From positions 1-44,133 of the forward strand of contig JAPSHS010000007.1 of the NCBI GenBank assembly GCA_031179495.1: a stretch of 44,133 nucleotides of DNA, written 5' to 3'. The notes beneath the pieces were generated by a model. That model ran no database searches and was not told the DNA's origin. It saw nothing but the letters and a program-made list of their open reading frames with translations. Origin of the DNA: Kocuria sp. (GTDB lineage: Bacteria; Actinomycetota; Actinomycetes; Actinomycetales; Micrococcaceae). Positions 10,424-19,529 of this stretch are shown here, piece by piece (within the stretch, counting starts at the first letter, position 1; each line of letters opens with the position of its first letter). A program made the position numbers and the translations under genes.

Positions 10424-11406
10424 CGGGTGGCTCCTTCGGGAACGGCGCGGCCGCGCTCGCGCAGCAGCTGGAAAACCTCGTCGGGGGTGGGCATGGCGTC
10501 CGAGCAGGAGATCTTCGACGCGACGATGGCGCCGGAGGCGTTGGCGTAGTCGAGCACCTGCTCGAGCGTCCAGCCCTGGTTGATGCCGTGGCAGAAGGCC
10601 CCGCCGAAGGAGTCCCCGGCGCCGAGGCCGTTGACGGTCTCCACCGGGACGGGGGCGGACACGACGCGCTCGTCCTTGGTCTTGGCCATCACGCCCTCCG
10701 GGCCGAGCTTGACCACGGCGATGCGGACACCGGCCTCGAGCAGCCGGTCGGCCTGCTCGTCGGGAGTGCCCTCCCCCACGGCCACCGCGCACTCCTTGTC
10801 GTTGCCGATGGCGATGGTGACGTGCTGCAGCAGCGCGTGGACCTGCTCGCGCGCGTCCTCCTCGGAGTCCCAGAACATCGGCCGGTAGTCGAGGTCGAGG
10901 ATCGTGTGCTGGTCCGCGCGCAGCTGCTCGCGGGGACGGGCCTCATGCGCCGCCAGGTGGGCCGAGCGGCTGGGCTCCTGGCACAGTCCGGTGACCGTCG
11001 ACCACAGGATGCGCGCCTCGCGCACGACCTCCGTGTCGATCTCCTCGGCGCGGATCCGGAGGTCCGGGGCCGTGGGGAAACGGCCGTAGAAGTACAGCGG
11101 GAAGTCCTCCGGCGGCTGGATCGCGCAGAACGTGGCGGGGGTCTGCAGCCCCGGCACGGCCGTGACGAACCGGTCGTCCACGCCGTAGCGGATGAGCTCG
11201 CGGTGCAGGTAGGTGCCGAACGGGTCGTCGCCGGTGCGGGTGATCACCGCGGCGGACTCGCCGTGGCGTGCGGCGGCCACGGCGACGTTGGACGGGGACC
11301 CACCGAGGTACTTGCGGAACGTGGTCACGTCCTCGAGGCCGACCCCGACGTCATCGGGGTAGATGTCGACGCTGATGCGTCCCAGGGTCACGACGTCGTA
11401 GCTCAT
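10420..11406 (-). CDS. iolC: 5-dehydro-2-deoxygluconokinase
   Basis: 328 aa PfkB-family sugar kinase. The N-terminal signature is present (YLGGSPSNVAVAAARHG), as is the C-terminal motif NGLGAGDSFGGAF with the catalytic Asp and anion hole. It phosphorylates 2-deoxy-5-keto-gluconate at C6 with ATP, giving both the aldolase substrate and, in other bacteria, the inducer that releases IolR. ATG 11406 overlaps the previous stop as ATGA, so translation is probably coupled. Length and context match IolC. A ribokinase-like enzyme would be the alternative, but the operon makes IolC much more likely. Confidence 0.92.
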   Translation of the reverse strand: MSYDVVTLGRISVDIYPDDVGVGLEDVTTFRKYLGGSPSNVAVAAARHGESAAVITRTGDDPFGTYLHRELIRYGVDDRFVTAVPGLQTPATFCAIQPPEDFPLYFYGRFPTAPDLRIRAEEIDTEVVREARILWSTVTGLCQEPSRSAHLAAHEARPREQLRADQHTILDLDYRPMFWDSEEDAREQVHALLQHVTIAIGNDKECAVAVGEGTPDEQADRLLEAGVRIAVVKLGPEGVMAKTKDERVVSAPVPVETVNGLGAGDSFGGAFCHGINQGWTLEQVLDYANASGAIVASKISCSDAMPTPDEVFQLLRERGRAVPEGATR

Positions 11407-12293
11407 GCCTTCACCTCCGTTTTCTGCGCCGCGGCGACCCGCTCGCGCATCTGTTCCAGCTGGTACCGGGAGACCTCCACGGCGTTCTCGTTCTCCGCGA
11501 AGACCGAGGAGACCATCACGGTGTCCTCGCGGTCGAGGAAGCCGTTGGCCGCGAGCCCGCCGAAGAACTCGGCCCAGTCGACGTCACCGTCGCCGATCTT
11601 CAGGTGCTGGTGCACCCGAGCGGCGTTGCCCGGCGGATTGGTGATGTAGCGCAGCCCGTGGGACCGGTGATGGTCCATGGTGTCGGCCACGTGGACCACG
11701 CGCAGCCGGTCCCCGACGGCTGCCATGATCTCCAGCGGCGCGTCCTCCATGTGGAAGGTGTGCGGCGCCACGTAGGCGAAGCCGAGGTTCGGGGAGTTCA
11801 CGCCGCGGATGACGCGCCACGCGGCGAGGCCCTGCTCGACGAAGTCGTCGGGGTGGGGGTCGATCGCGATGTGCACGCCCTCGGCCTCGATCACGGGGAG
11901 CAGCTCCTCCATGGAGCGGTAGAACGCGCGCTCGGACTCCTCGGCGCGCTCGGGCCGGCCCTGGAACTCGGTGTTCATCTGGGTCACGCCGAGGTCGACG
12001 GTCATCCGGATGGCGCGCTTCCAGTAGCGCACGGCAGCTTCCCGAGCATCCGGGTCCGGGGCGGACCAGCGCAGCACCGGCAGCACGGAGGCGACCTGGA
12101 CGCCGGCGTCGCGGCAGGCCCGGCGCAGCTGCGCGACGAGCTCGTCGTCGGCCTTCGGATGGTTGAAGAAGGGCAGGAAGTCCGCGTGGGGCGTCAGCTG
12201 CAGGTACTCGTAGCCGAGCTCGGCGGCGAGCGCGGGGAACTCCAGCAGCGAGTGGGTGGAGTGGAACGGGGTGGGATCGAGAGCGATCTTCAT
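11403..12293 (-). CDS. IolH-like sugar phosphate isomerase/epimerase
   Basis: 296 aa xylose-isomerase-like TIM barrel. The N-terminus MKIALDPTPFHSTHSLLEFP and the putative metal-site blocks MNTEFQGRP, IAIDPHPDDFV and VHVADTMDHHRSHG are visible, ending in MVSSVFAENENAVE. Related proteins occur in actinobacterial iol clusters as IolH, and IolI of Bacillus (inosose isomerase) belongs to the same superfamily. It may interconvert inosose isomers so that other inositols can enter the pathway; this is inference. ATG 12293 has GGAG at 8 nt and lies 34 nt after iolE. The operon is translationally coupled from here to iolD. Confidence 0.8.
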   Translation of the reverse strand: MKIALDPTPFHSTHSLLEFPALAAELGYEYLQLTPHADFLPFFNHPKADDELVAQLRRACRDAGVQVASVLPVLRWSAPDPDAREAAVRYWKRAIRMTVDLGVTQMNTEFQGRPERAEESERAFYRSMEELLPVIEAEGVHIAIDPHPDDFVEQGLAAWRVIRGVNSPNLGFAYVAPHTFHMEDAPLEIMAAVGDRLRVVHVADTMDHHRSHGLRYITNPPGNAARVHQHLKIGDGDVDWAEFFGGLAANGFLDREDTVMVSSVFAENENAVEVSRYQLEQMRERVAAAQKTEVKA

Positions 12294-12327
12294 GGACGGT
12301 TCTCCAGGTGTGTGGGGCCGGGGCGGG

Positions 12328-13287
12328 TCAGCGGACGCTCGTGCGGGACCCGCAGCCCAGCAGGTAGGAGCGGGTGCGGGTGGCGATGGGCAGCGGGACG
12401 TCGAAGGAGGAGACGGGATACATGTCCTGCTCGACGATGCCGAAGACCGGCCGGTCCAGCTTCTCGACCTCGGCGATCACCGCGGCGAGGTCCGGCAGGC
12501 CGGCCGGGGGCTCCACCATGACGCCGGCCAGGTTCGCGGCGGCCCAGGTCATGTTCTCCCGGCGCACGCGCTCGAGGACGACGGGGTCGATCTGCTTCAG
12601 GTGCAGGTAGCCGATCCGCTCGGGGTACTTGCGGATCAGGTCCACCGACGACGCCCCGCCGTACTCGGCGTGGCCGGTGTCCAGGCACAGGGTGACCAGC
12701 TCGGGATCCGTGCGCTGCAGGAAGGTTTCGATGTCGGGCTGGCCGCAGACGTGGGAGTCGGCGTGGGAGTGGAACTGCTGCTGGAGGCCGTACTCCTCGC
12801 GGAGCACCTTGCCCAGGCGGTCGTGACCCGTGCACAGGGCGTTCCACTGCTCCTCGCTCAGGTGCTCGTTCTCGAGGGCCTCGCCCGTGACGTCGTCGCG
12901 CCACATGGCCGGGATGACCACGATGTGCTCGCCGCCCATGGCGGCCGTCAGCTCGGCGACCTTGCGGGCGGGCTCCCAGGCCTGCTGCCACTGCTCGGCG
13001 CCGCGGTGGAAGGCGGTGAAGACGGTGCCCGCCGAGACCTTCAGGTTCCGCTGGGCGAGCTCGTCGGCGAGCCGCGCGGGGTCCGTGGGCAGGTAGCCGT
13101 AGGGGCCGAGCTCGATCCAGGAGTACCCGGCCTCGGCGACCTCGTCGAGAAAGCGCTCCCACGGGGTCTGCTGGGGATCGTCGGGGAACCACACCCCCCA
13201 GGAGTCCGGGGCCGTGCCGATGAGCACGGGGTTCTTCTGCTGCGCCGCCGCGCCGGCGGTGTCGGTGGTCGCTTTCTGCTGCGCCAT
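12328..13287 (-). CDS. iolE: myo-inosose-2 dehydratase
   Basis: 319 aa. IGTAPDSWGVWFPDD near the N-terminus, FHSHADSHV, LCLDTGHAEYGG and YLHLKQID are characteristic of IolE, a metal-dependent TIM-barrel dehydratase. It removes water from scyllo-inosose to give the diketone used by IolD. Start ATG 13287 follows AGGAAG at about 10 nt; the open frame continues to 13362, but that stretch contains the promoter-proximal leader and is unlikely to be translated. First gene of the six-gene operon iolE, iolH-like, iolC, aldolase, iolD, iolA. The operator motif at 13389 overlaps its promoter. The call is strong. Confidence 0.93.
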   Translation of the reverse strand: MAQQKATTDTAGAAAQQKNPVLIGTAPDSWGVWFPDDPQQTPWERFLDEVAEAGYSWIELGPYGYLPTDPARLADELAQRNLKVSAGTVFTAFHRGAEQWQQAWEPARKVAELTAAMGGEHIVVIPAMWRDDVTGEALENEHLSEEQWNALCTGHDRLGKVLREEYGLQQQFHSHADSHVCGQPDIETFLQRTDPELVTLCLDTGHAEYGGASSVDLIRKYPERIGYLHLKQIDPVVLERVRRENMTWAAANLAGVMVEPPAGLPDLAAVIAEVEKLDRPVFGIVEQDMYPVSSFDVPLPIATRTRSYLLGCGSRTSVR

Positions 13288-13366
13288 GATGACCTGCTTC
13301 CTGGTTCTGGTTCCTGAACACCACCACGGCCCGTCGTCCGGCCGATCAGTGGTCGGGATCACATCC

Positions 13367-13394
13367 AGGATACTGAATCAGGTCAGTTTGTAAA
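13367..13394 (-). promoter_or_regulatory. Predicted promoter of the iolE-iolA operon
   Basis: On the minus strand TTTACA (13394-13389) and TATCCT (13372-13367) are separated by 16 bp. The transcription start would be near 13360, about 70 nt before iolE. The layout is the same as in the iolG promoter. Confidence 0.55.
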
Positions 13395-13398
13395 GACA
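13389..13398. promoter_or_regulatory. IolR-like operator at iolE
   Basis: TGTAAAGACA (minus-strand TGTCTTTACA) is identical to the half-site at iolG and matches KGWCHTRACA at 9 of 10. It overlaps the -35 box of the iolE promoter at the same register. The other half of the inverted repeat (13381-13388) is degenerate. Confidence 0.5.
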
Positions 13399-13409
13399 TA
13401 AGGTCCAAT

Positions 13410-13678
13410 ATGGCCGAGGGTGGGTCGCCGGCGCCTCCGCCCCTCGGGCGACTCACGGGCGGCGTCCCCTGGGACCCGGGGGCCCGGCAGGACGGCGAGC
13501 GCCGGGCGACGACGGCCTCCAGGGCGACCCGCTCGTCACAGGAGCGGCGCGCAGCCCCCGGGCTCGCACCGGGCTGGACCCCCAGGATCTGATCGTCTCC
13601 GGCACGGTGACCACCCGCGAGGACTGGTCCTCCGGCCGGGGCGTCGCCCGGTTCCTCGAGGGACACCTCCTGGTCACT
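13410..13678. other. Intergenic stretch without a recognised gene
   Basis: The space between the iolE promoter and the sucD terminator holds no gene I can name. In the frame of GTG 13607 the plus strand reads DLIVSGTVTTREDWSSGRG and onward to LLVTGH near 13682. This looks protein-like, but it has no ribosome binding site and runs straight through the terminator hairpin. It may be a decayed fragment or chance. Confidence 0.3.
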
Positions 13679-13733
13679 GGCCACGGGGAAGGCCCCGGCC
13701 ACGCGGTGCGTGGCCGGGGCCTTCCCCGTGGCC
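13679..13733 (-). terminator. 26-bp perfect hairpin after sucD
   Basis: Two 26-nt arms (13679-13704 and 13708-13733) pair perfectly around a 3-nt GGT loop, 25 bp past the sucD stop. No U-tract follows. It is the longest perfect hairpin in the window and is probably the sucCD terminator. Confidence 0.7.
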
Positions 13734-13758
13734 GGGCATCGGGCCGGAGCCCGTCGGA

Positions 13759-14676
13759 TCACTTGCCCTCGAAGATCTCCCGCATCAGCTGGGCGGTCTC
13801 GGACGGGGTCTTGCCGACCTTCACGCCCGCGGCCTCGAGGGCCTCCTTCTTGGCCTGCGCCGTGCCCGAGGACCCGGAGACGATGGCGCCGGCGTGGCCC
13901 ATGGTCTTGCCCTCAGGAGCCGTGAAGCCGGCGACGTAGCCGACGACCGGCTTGCTCACGTTGGCCTTGATGAAGTCCGCGGCGCGCTCCTCGGCGTCGC
14001 CGCCGATCTCGCCGATCATCACGATGGCCTCGGTCTCGGGGTCCGCCTCGAACGCCTCGAGAGCGTCGATGTGGGTGGTCCCGATGATCGGGTCGCCGCC
14101 GATGCCGATGGCGGTGGTGAACCCGATGTCCCGCAGCTCGTACATCATCTGGTAGGTGAGGGTGCCGGACTTGGAGACCAGGCCGATCTTGCCCTTGCCG
14201 GTGATGTTCGCCGGGGTGATGCCCACCAGCGACTCGCCCGGGGTGATGATGCCGGGGCAGTTGGGGCCGATGATCCGGGTGGTCTGCTTGCCGTCGGCAC
14301 CGGTCCTCGACTTCGCGTAGGCCCAGAACTCCGCGGAGTCCTGCACCGGGATGCCCTCGGTGATGACCACGACGAGCGGAACCTCGGCGTCGATGGCCTC
14401 GATCACGGCGTCCTTCGTGAAGGCCGGCGGCACGAAGACGATCGAGACGTCCGCGCCGGTCTTCTCGACGGCCTCGGCGACGGTGCCGAAGACCGGCAGC
14501 TCGACGTCGTTGCCGTCCTTGTCCTGGTGGGCCACCGTGGTGCCGGCCTTGCGGGCGTTCACGCCGCCCATGACCTGGGTCCCCGCCGCGAGCATGCGAC
14601 CGGTGTGCTTGGTGCCCTCGCCGCCGGTGATGCCCTGAACGATGACCTTGGAGTCCTTGTTCAAAAAGATAGCCAT
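13759..14676 (-). CDS. sucD: Succinate-CoA ligase, alpha subunit
   Basis: 305 aa, typical for SucD. The N-terminal CoA-binding Rossmann domain begins [33 protein letters not shown] and the active-site histidine motif GHAGAIVSG are present; that His carries the phosphate between nucleotide and succinyl phosphate. With SucC it makes ATP or GTP from succinyl-CoA in the TCA cycle. The ATG has AAGGAACG upstream and lies 39 nt after sucC in the same operon. It is unusual in sitting between the inositol operon and the probable inositol importer. Confidence 0.96.
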   Translation of the reverse strand: MAIFLNKDSKVIVQGITGGEGTKHTGRMLAAGTQVMGGVNARKAGTTVAHQDKDGNDVELPVFGTVAEAVEKTGADVSIVFVPPAFTKDAVIEAIDAEVPLVVVITEGIPVQDSAEFWAYAKSRTGADGKQTTRIIGPNCPGIITPGESLVGITPANITGKGKIGLVSKSGTLTYQMMYELRDIGFTTAIGIGGDPIIGTTHIDALEAFEADPETEAIVMIGEIGGDAEERAADFIKANVSKPVVGYVAGFTAPEGKTMGHAGAIVSGSSGTAQAKKEALEAAGVKVGKTPSETAQLMREIFEGK

Positions 14677-14715
14677 TGCTGTTCGTTCCTTAGAAGTTTT
14701 CGTCCGGTCGGCGGG

Positions 14716-15885
14716 TTACTTGGCGGCGTGGGCGAGCTCGGCAGCCTTGTCCGCGCCCTCGTCCATCGTCTCGGCGAGGGTGACCAGCGGGTGGTTGGCG
14801 GCGGCGAGGATGCGGCGGCCCTCCTCGACGTTGTTGCCGTCCAGGCGGACCACGAGCGGCTTGTCCTCCTCGTCGCCGAGGATCTCGAGGGCCTTCACGA
14901 TGCCGTTGGCCACGGCGTCGCACGCGGTGATCCCGCCGAAGACGTTGACGAACACGGACTTCACCTGCGGGTCGTTGAGGATCACGTCCAGGCCGGCGGC
15001 CATGATCTCCGCCGAGGCGCCGCCGCCGATGTCCAGGAAGTTGGCCGGCTTGACGTTGCCGTGCTTCTCGCCGGCGTAGGCGACGACGTCCAGGGTGGAC
15101 ATGACCAGGCCCGCGCCGTTGCCGATGATGCCGACCTCGCCGTCGAGCTTGACGTAGTTGAGGTCGTGCTCCTTGGCCTTCTCCTCGAGCGGGTCGGCGC
15201 TGGACTTGTCCGCGAGCGCGGCGTGGTCGGCCTGGCGGAACTCGGCGTTCTCGTCGAGGGTGACCTTGCCGTCGAGGGCGATGACCTGCCCGTCGCCGGT
15301 CTTGACCAGCGGGTTGACCTCCACCAGCGTGGCGTCCTCCTGCTTGAAGACGTCCCACAGCTTGACCAGGACCGGCACGACCTTGGCCGCGGTCTCCTCG
15401 TCGAACCTGGCCTGCTCCACGATCTCGCGGGCCTTGGCCTCGGTGATGCCCTCGGTGGGGACGACCTCGACGCGGGCGAGGGCCTCGGGCCGCTCGACGG
15501 CGAGCTGCTCGATCTCCACACCGCCCTCGACGGAGCACATGGCCAGGTACGAACGGTTGGCCCGGTCCAGCAGGATCGAGAAGTAGTACTCCTCGGCGAT
15601 GTCCGCGCCCTGGGCGATCATGACCCGGTGGACGGTGTGGCCCTTGATGTCCATGCCGAGGATCTGCTGGGCGTAGTCGTAGGCCTCGTCGGCGGTCTTG
15701 GCGACCTTCACGCCACCGGCCTTGCCGCGGCCCCCGACCTTGACCTGGGCCTTCACGACGGTGACTCCGCCGATCTTCTCGGCGGCGGCCTTTGCTTCTT
15801 CCGGGGTGGTCGCGACGATGCCCTGGAGCACGGGGACGCCGTGCTTCTCGAACAGGTCGCGTGCCTGGTATTCGAACAGGTCCAC
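14716..15885 (-). CDS. sucC: Succinate-CoA ligase, beta subunit
   Basis: 389 aa from a GTG start. The ATP-grasp domain begins [20 protein letters not shown], with [20 protein letters not shown] in the nucleotide fold. [20 protein letters not shown] and [18 protein letters not shown] are the conserved C-terminal blocks. It forms the heterotetramer with SucD and binds nucleotide and succinate. GTG 15885 is chosen because the family begins exactly with this MDLFEYQ sequence and GAAGGGC lies about 10 nt upstream; the open frame beyond is not SucC-like. First gene of sucCD. The 264 bp upstream should hold its promoter, which I could not place with confidence. Confidence 0.95.
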   Translation of the reverse strand: MDLFEYQARDLFEKHGVPVLQGIVATTPEEAKAAAEKIGGVTVVKAQVKVGGRGKAGGVKVAKTADEAYDYAQQILGMDIKGHTVHRVMIAQGADIAEEYYFSILLDRANRSYLAMCSVEGGVEIEQLAVERPEALARVEVVPTEGITEAKAREIVEQARFDEETAAKVVPVLVKLWDVFKQEDATLVEVNPLVKTGDGQVIALDGKVTLDENAEFRQADHAALADKSSADPLEEKAKEHDLNYVKLDGEVGIIGNGAGLVMSTLDVVAYAGEKHGNVKPANFLDIGGGASAEIMAAGLDVILNDPQVKSVFVNVFGGITACDAVANGIVKALEILGDEEDKPLVVRLDGNNVEEGRRILAAANHPLVTLAETMDEGADKAAELAHAAK

Positions 15886-16149
15886 GGGTGAATGCCCTTC
15901 TTCGTCGAAGTCGTGGATCGGCGACGGCCCGGGCAGTAGACGGGTCGTCCTCCGACCTGATGGTGAACGGAGCACCGTGCATCCGGCCGGCCGAGGCCTG
16001 ACGGATGCGTCCGGACCGTTCCGCGGAGCCGTTCCCGGGCGCGGGACGAACCGGAGCGCTCCCTGTACGAGACTGTAGTCCATGCTGAATCAGCGGCTGC
16101 AACCGAGGGCGCGCACGAGTTCCCGGACGTTTCTTGATTGACTGATCCC

Positions 16150-16899
16150 ATGAGCTCCGTAGACTCCCCCGAGAACCGGGCGTTCGCCCCCGCCGATCCC
16201 GGCTTCCTCGTCTCCATCGCGACCTTCGCCTTCGTGGCCCTCGGCCTGGAGGCCGTGGTCGACGGCACGGTGCTCACGCTCACCGGCGAGATCCCCGGCG
16301 TGTACCCGCTGGGCTGGCAGGTCCTGGTCTGGCTGTGCCTGGGCGCGGCCTGGGCCGGGATCCAGCGCGGACTGGTGGCGTGGCTGCGCCACCGCGCGGC
16401 CGACCCCGCGGTCCCCCCGCCCTCCGCCGCCGAGCCCTCCCCCGCGAGCGACCACCGGCGGACCACCACCGCCCTCGTGCTGTTCGTGGCCGCGGTGCTG
16501 CTGGGGGTGATCCTGCCGGTCTTCCTCGTGGGCCAGTGGCGGGTCCAGCCGATCCAGCTCTACCTCGACCTCTACGCCGACTACGGCGGGGGCGCGTGGC
16601 TGGGCATGGTCGGCTTCGCCGCCTACCACGTGGGCCGGTCCCTGCTCCTGGCGCTGGTGCTGACGTGCGTGCAGCGGGCCGTGGAGCTGCACCGGCCGGC
16701 CGCGTGGACCCGCGCGGTCCCGGCGGGCGGGCTGGCGCTGGGGGCCCTGCTGGCCCTGCCCGGACTCGTCCTCGGCGGGTGGGCCTCCGTGGCCTCGGCC
16801 GTGGTGTGCTGCACGCTCCTCGGACTGGTGCACAACCTCACCGGCAGGTCGCTGCGCTGGACGACCCCCGCCGCGGTCGTGGTCCTCCTGTTCGTGTAG
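16150..16899 (+). CDS. Hypothetical membrane protein with about six TM helices
   Basis: 249 aa from ATG 16150; a TTG at 16138 is possible and neither has a clear ribosome binding site. Hydrophobic stretches begin at about residues 20, 60, 105, 150, 190 and 225, with a Pro/Ala-rich cytoplasmic linker after the second (DPAVPPPSAAEPSPASD). I do not recognise a family and see no catalytic motif. It is divergent from sucCD and followed by another hypothetical gene after 186 bp. It is probably real, because the hydrophobic pattern is regular and third codon positions are strongly GC. Confidence 0.65.
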   Translation: MSSVDSPENRAFAPADPGFLVSIATFAFVALGLEAVVDGTVLTLTGEIPGVYPLGWQVLVWLCLGAAWAGIQRGLVAWLRHRAADPAVPPPSAAEPSPASDHRRTTTALVLFVAAVLLGVILPVFLVGQWRVQPIQLYLDLYADYGGGAWLGMVGFAAYHVGRSLLLALVLTCVQRAVELHRPAAWTRAVPAGGLALGALLALPGLVLGGWASVASAVVCCTLLGLVHNLTGRSLRWTTPAAVVVLLFV

Positions 16900-17053
16900 A
16901 CGTCAGGTGGTGACCGCCCGGGTTCGCCGGGGATCGCCGGCCGGACGTGGTGGGCCTGCCTCGACCGGCGTCGTGGGCCGGGCCGCGGCGGCGCCGGACG
17001 GAAACACGTGGGCACCGTCAGCCCCGGGTCGCTCCCGAGTGGCGTGGCCCACA

Positions 17054-17059
17054 TAGAAT
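17054..17059 (+). promoter_or_regulatory. Candidate -10 box for the gene at 17086
   Basis: TAGAAT lies 27 bp before the start codon, with a good ribosome binding site (GAGGTGAGGAG) between. No convincing -35 box was found. Confidence 0.4.
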
Positions 17060-17085
17060 CGTGGCCACCGAGGTGAGGAGTCGGC

Positions 17086-17646
17086 ATGGGCATCGAGGAC
17101 GAGCTGCGCTCCCGGGCTGTCGCCATGGAGGCGAGCGGGCAGGATCCGGTCCGGCGGAGCCCGCACGACCGCGAGGCCGGCCTGGAGCGGGCGGTGGACG
17201 AGGTCCGGCAGGTCGCCGTCGAGGCGAGTGAACTGCTGCGCGCAGAGGGCCTGAAGCCGGCCCGACTCGTGTACGTCCCCCGGGGCGCCAGGTCCTACCC
17301 CGTGTTCGGCCATGCGTTCTCCGGGGTCAGCTGCGGTCACGGGTGGCACGTGATCCGCGGCCTGGTCGTCGGCACGGACGGTCGGCTGTGGGCTCGCAAG
17401 GGGGTTTCCGATCCGACGCCGCAGCAGGACCTGGGCGCGTGGCGGCTGGAGGTGGAACCGCCCGGCGGGCACCATCAGCTGCCTCAACCGGTGGAGTACG
17501 ACGGGATCTCCCTCCACACCGTCCGCAGGATCTCCGAGACCGACTACGCGAAGGTCGACCTCATGGACCGGCTCACGGACGGCTACGCGCGGCTGCTGCT
17601 CCTCCATCATCGTCGCGGGACATTCCGTCATCCTCGCAGGGCATGA
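17086..17646 (+). CDS. Hypothetical protein
   Basis: 186 aa soluble protein. The start ATG has GAGGTGAGGAG just upstream, which supports translation. The first 60 residues are charged and probably helical (MGIEDELRSRAVAMEASGQD ... AVDEVRQVAVEASELLRAEG). The middle is beta-rich with HAFSGVSCGHGWHVIRGLVV and a tail of basic residues (LLLLHHRRGTFRHPRRA). No signal peptide or TM segment is seen, and I recognise no family. A coiled or helical N-terminus followed by a small beta domain is all that can be said. Confidence 0.6.
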   Translation: MGIEDELRSRAVAMEASGQDPVRRSPHDREAGLERAVDEVRQVAVEASELLRAEGLKPARLVYVPRGARSYPVFGHAFSGVSCGHGWHVIRGLVVGTDGRLWARKGVSDPTPQQDLGAWRLEVEPPGGHHQLPQPVEYDGISLHTVRRISETDYAKVDLMDRLTDGYARLLLLHHRRGTFRHPRRA

Positions 17647-17709
17647 GGAACGAGCCCGGCCAGGGCGGCAGCAGTCCCTCCGGGACGGGGCGGCGGGCGC
17701 GGGGAACGA

Positions 17710-17735
17710 GGCCGGCCCCGGGGTGCGGGCCGGCC
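17710..17735 (+). terminator. Hairpin after the hypothetical gene
   Basis: The arms GGCCGGCCC and GGGCCGGCC (9 bp) flank an 8-nt loop. It is the only clear terminator-like structure in the 408-bp gap 17647-18054; the rest of the gap holds the operator and promoter of the transporter gene. Confidence 0.45.
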
Positions 17736-17917
17736 CCTGACGTCTCGCGGTCCCAGCCCCGCCCGTCCGCCCGCATCTGGTGCCCCCGGAGCTGCAGGTG
17801 CGCGGCTCGACCGCCCACCCTCCGGTGACGCACGGGCTCCCGGGCCAGGAGCCCACCACCGTCCACGGCGTCCCCGAGCCCGATGTTGCGCCGGTCACAG
17901 AAATTCGTCGCGCAGGG

Positions 17918-17946
17918 TTTCATCCCCCCGCAACATGTCCTAACAT
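17918..17946 (+). promoter_or_regulatory. Candidate promoter of the inositol transporter gene
   Basis: TTTCAT (17918-17923) and TAACAT (17941-17946) are 17 bp apart. The -10 box falls inside the inverted-repeat operator, so bound repressor would block polymerase. Start of transcription would be near 17953, about 100 nt before the gene. Confidence 0.4.
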
Positions 17947-17953
17947 TAGGACA
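17936..17953. promoter_or_regulatory. IolR-like operator at the transporter gene
   Basis: TGTCCTAACATTAGGACA is a perfect inverted repeat (8-bp arms, 2-bp centre), and its first ten bases match KGWCHTRACA fully. It is the best copy of the motif shared with 3516, 5879 and 13389, and ties the transporter to the inositol regulon. Confidence 0.65.
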
Positions 17954-18054
17954 TCATCACGAGTGAGACGTGGGTCACGTGCGGAGTGGCCCGTCGAACC
18001 GGCGAACCAGCAGTGTGAAGAGCGCAGTTCTGCGCATGGACAAAGGAGCCTTCG

Positions 18055-19503
18055 ATGGCCACATCAGCACCCCGGGAAGCAGCCGCCGCGCTGCCTCCCC
18101 TCACCCCCGGACCGCATCGCAAGTACCTCGGCCTGATCTCCATCGTCGCCTGCTTCGGCGGCCTGCTCTTCGGCTACGACACCGGTGTCATCAACGGCGC
18201 GCTGCGTCCGATGTCGGAGGAGCTCGGCCTCACCCCGTTCACCGAGGGCGTGGTCACCAGCTCGCTCGTCTTCGCGGCCGCCTTCGGGGCGCTCTCCGGC
18301 GGGCGCGTCTCGGACGCCTGGGGACGGCGGCGCACGATCCTCCTGCTGGCCGTCCTGTTCTTCCTCGGAACCCTGGTCGTCGTGTTCACCCCCAACTACG
18401 AGATCCTCGTGGTCGGGCGCATCCTCCTGGGCCTGGCCGTCGGCGGAGCCTCGGCAGTGGTGCCCGTCTTCCTCGCGGAGATGGCCCCCTACGAGATCCG
18501 CGGGTCGATCGCGGGCCGCAACGAGGTGGCCATCGTGATCGGCCAGCTCTCGGCGTTCGTGATCAACGCGATCATCGGCAACGTCTTCAGCGATGTCACC
18601 GGAGTCTGGCGGATCATGTTCGCGATCTGCGCGCTGCCGGCCGTGGCGCTGTTCATCGGCATGCTGCGGATGCCGGAGTCCCCGCGGTGGCTCGTAGAGA
18701 AGGGCCGGCACGAGGACGCCCTCGCGGTGCTCAAGACGGTGCGCTCCGAGGACCGGGCGATCGCCGAGCTCGGCGAGGTCGAGCACATCACCGAGGAGGA
18801 GAGGGCCGAGAACCAGATCGGGCTGGGCGCGATCCTGACCAACAAGCACCTGGTCCGGATCATGCTGGTCGGCATCGGCCTCGGCATCGTCCAGCAGTTC
18901 ACCGGCATCAACTCGATCATGTACTACGGCCAGATCGTGCTCATCGAGTCGGGCTTCAGCGCGAGCGCCGCCCTGATCGCCAACATCGCCCCCGGGGTGA
19001 TCGCCGTGGTCGGCGGCCTCATCGCGCTGTACATGATGGACCGGCTCGACCGGCGCAAGACCTTCATGATCGGCCTGAGCCTCACGACCACCTGCCACCT
19101 GCTGATCGGAACTGCCGCATTGACGATGGGGGCGGACAACCCGCTCCGGCCCTGGGTGATCCTGACCCTGGTGGTGGCCTTCGTCGGGTCGATGCAGACC
19201 TTCCTCAACGTCGCCGTGTGGGTGTACCTCTCCGAGGTGTTCCCCCTGCACATGCGCGGCTTCGGGATCGGCGTGTCCGTCTTCATGCTCTGGGTGGCCA
19301 ACGGCGTCCTCTCGCTCTACTTCCCCTCCGTGGTCGAGGCGGTCGGAATCACCGGCACGTTCTTCCTCTTCGCCGGGTTCGGCGTGCTGTCGCTCATCTT
19401 CGTGCACACGCAGGTCCCGGAGACCCGGGGGCGCACGCTCGAGGCGCTCGAGGAGGACGTCTCGACCGGCGCGATCTACACGGTCAAGGCGAAGGACTCC
19501 TAG
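18055..19503 (+). CDS. iolT: Sugar-porter MFS transporter, probable myo-inositol importer
   Basis: 482 aa with 12 TM helices. Sugar-porter signatures are all present: GLLFGYDTGVINGAL in TM1, DAWGRRRT in loop 2-3, VPVFLAEMAPYEIRG, PESPRWL, QQFTGINSIMYYG in TM7, and PETRGRTLEALEED at the C-terminus. Proton symport of inositol or a sugar across the cytoplasmic membrane is expected. The inositol assignment rests on the operator shared with iolG and iolE and on proximity; a hexose carrier remains possible. The ATG has AAAGGAG upstream. Monocistronic, with a long imperfect hairpin after it. Confidence 0.82.
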   Translation: MATSAPREAAAALPPLTPGPHRKYLGLISIVACFGGLLFGYDTGVINGALRPMSEELGLTPFTEGVVTSSLVFAAAFGALSGGRVSDAWGRRRTILLLAVLFFLGTLVVVFTPNYEILVVGRILLGLAVGGASAVVPVFLAEMAPYEIRGSIAGRNEVAIVIGQLSAFVINAIIGNVFSDVTGVWRIMFAICALPAVALFIGMLRMPESPRWLVEKGRHEDALAVLKTVRSEDRAIAELGEVEHITEEERAENQIGLGAILTNKHLVRIMLVGIGLGIVQQFTGINSIMYYGQIVLIESGFSASAALIANIAPGVIAVVGGLIALYMMDRLDRRKTFMIGLSLTTTCHLLIGTAALTMGADNPLRPWVILTLVVAFVGSMQTFLNVAVWVYLSEVFPLHMRGFGIGVSVFMLWVANGVLSLYFPSVVEAVGITGTFFLFAGFGVLSLIFVHTQVPETRGRTLEALEEDVSTGAIYTVKAKDS

Positions 19504-19529
19504 GAGGCCGGGAACACCGTGGCACGAGG

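Noticed and set aside
13410..13678. Possible small gene on either strand
   Set aside because: No SD, promoter or family match; recorded only as a possible remnant.
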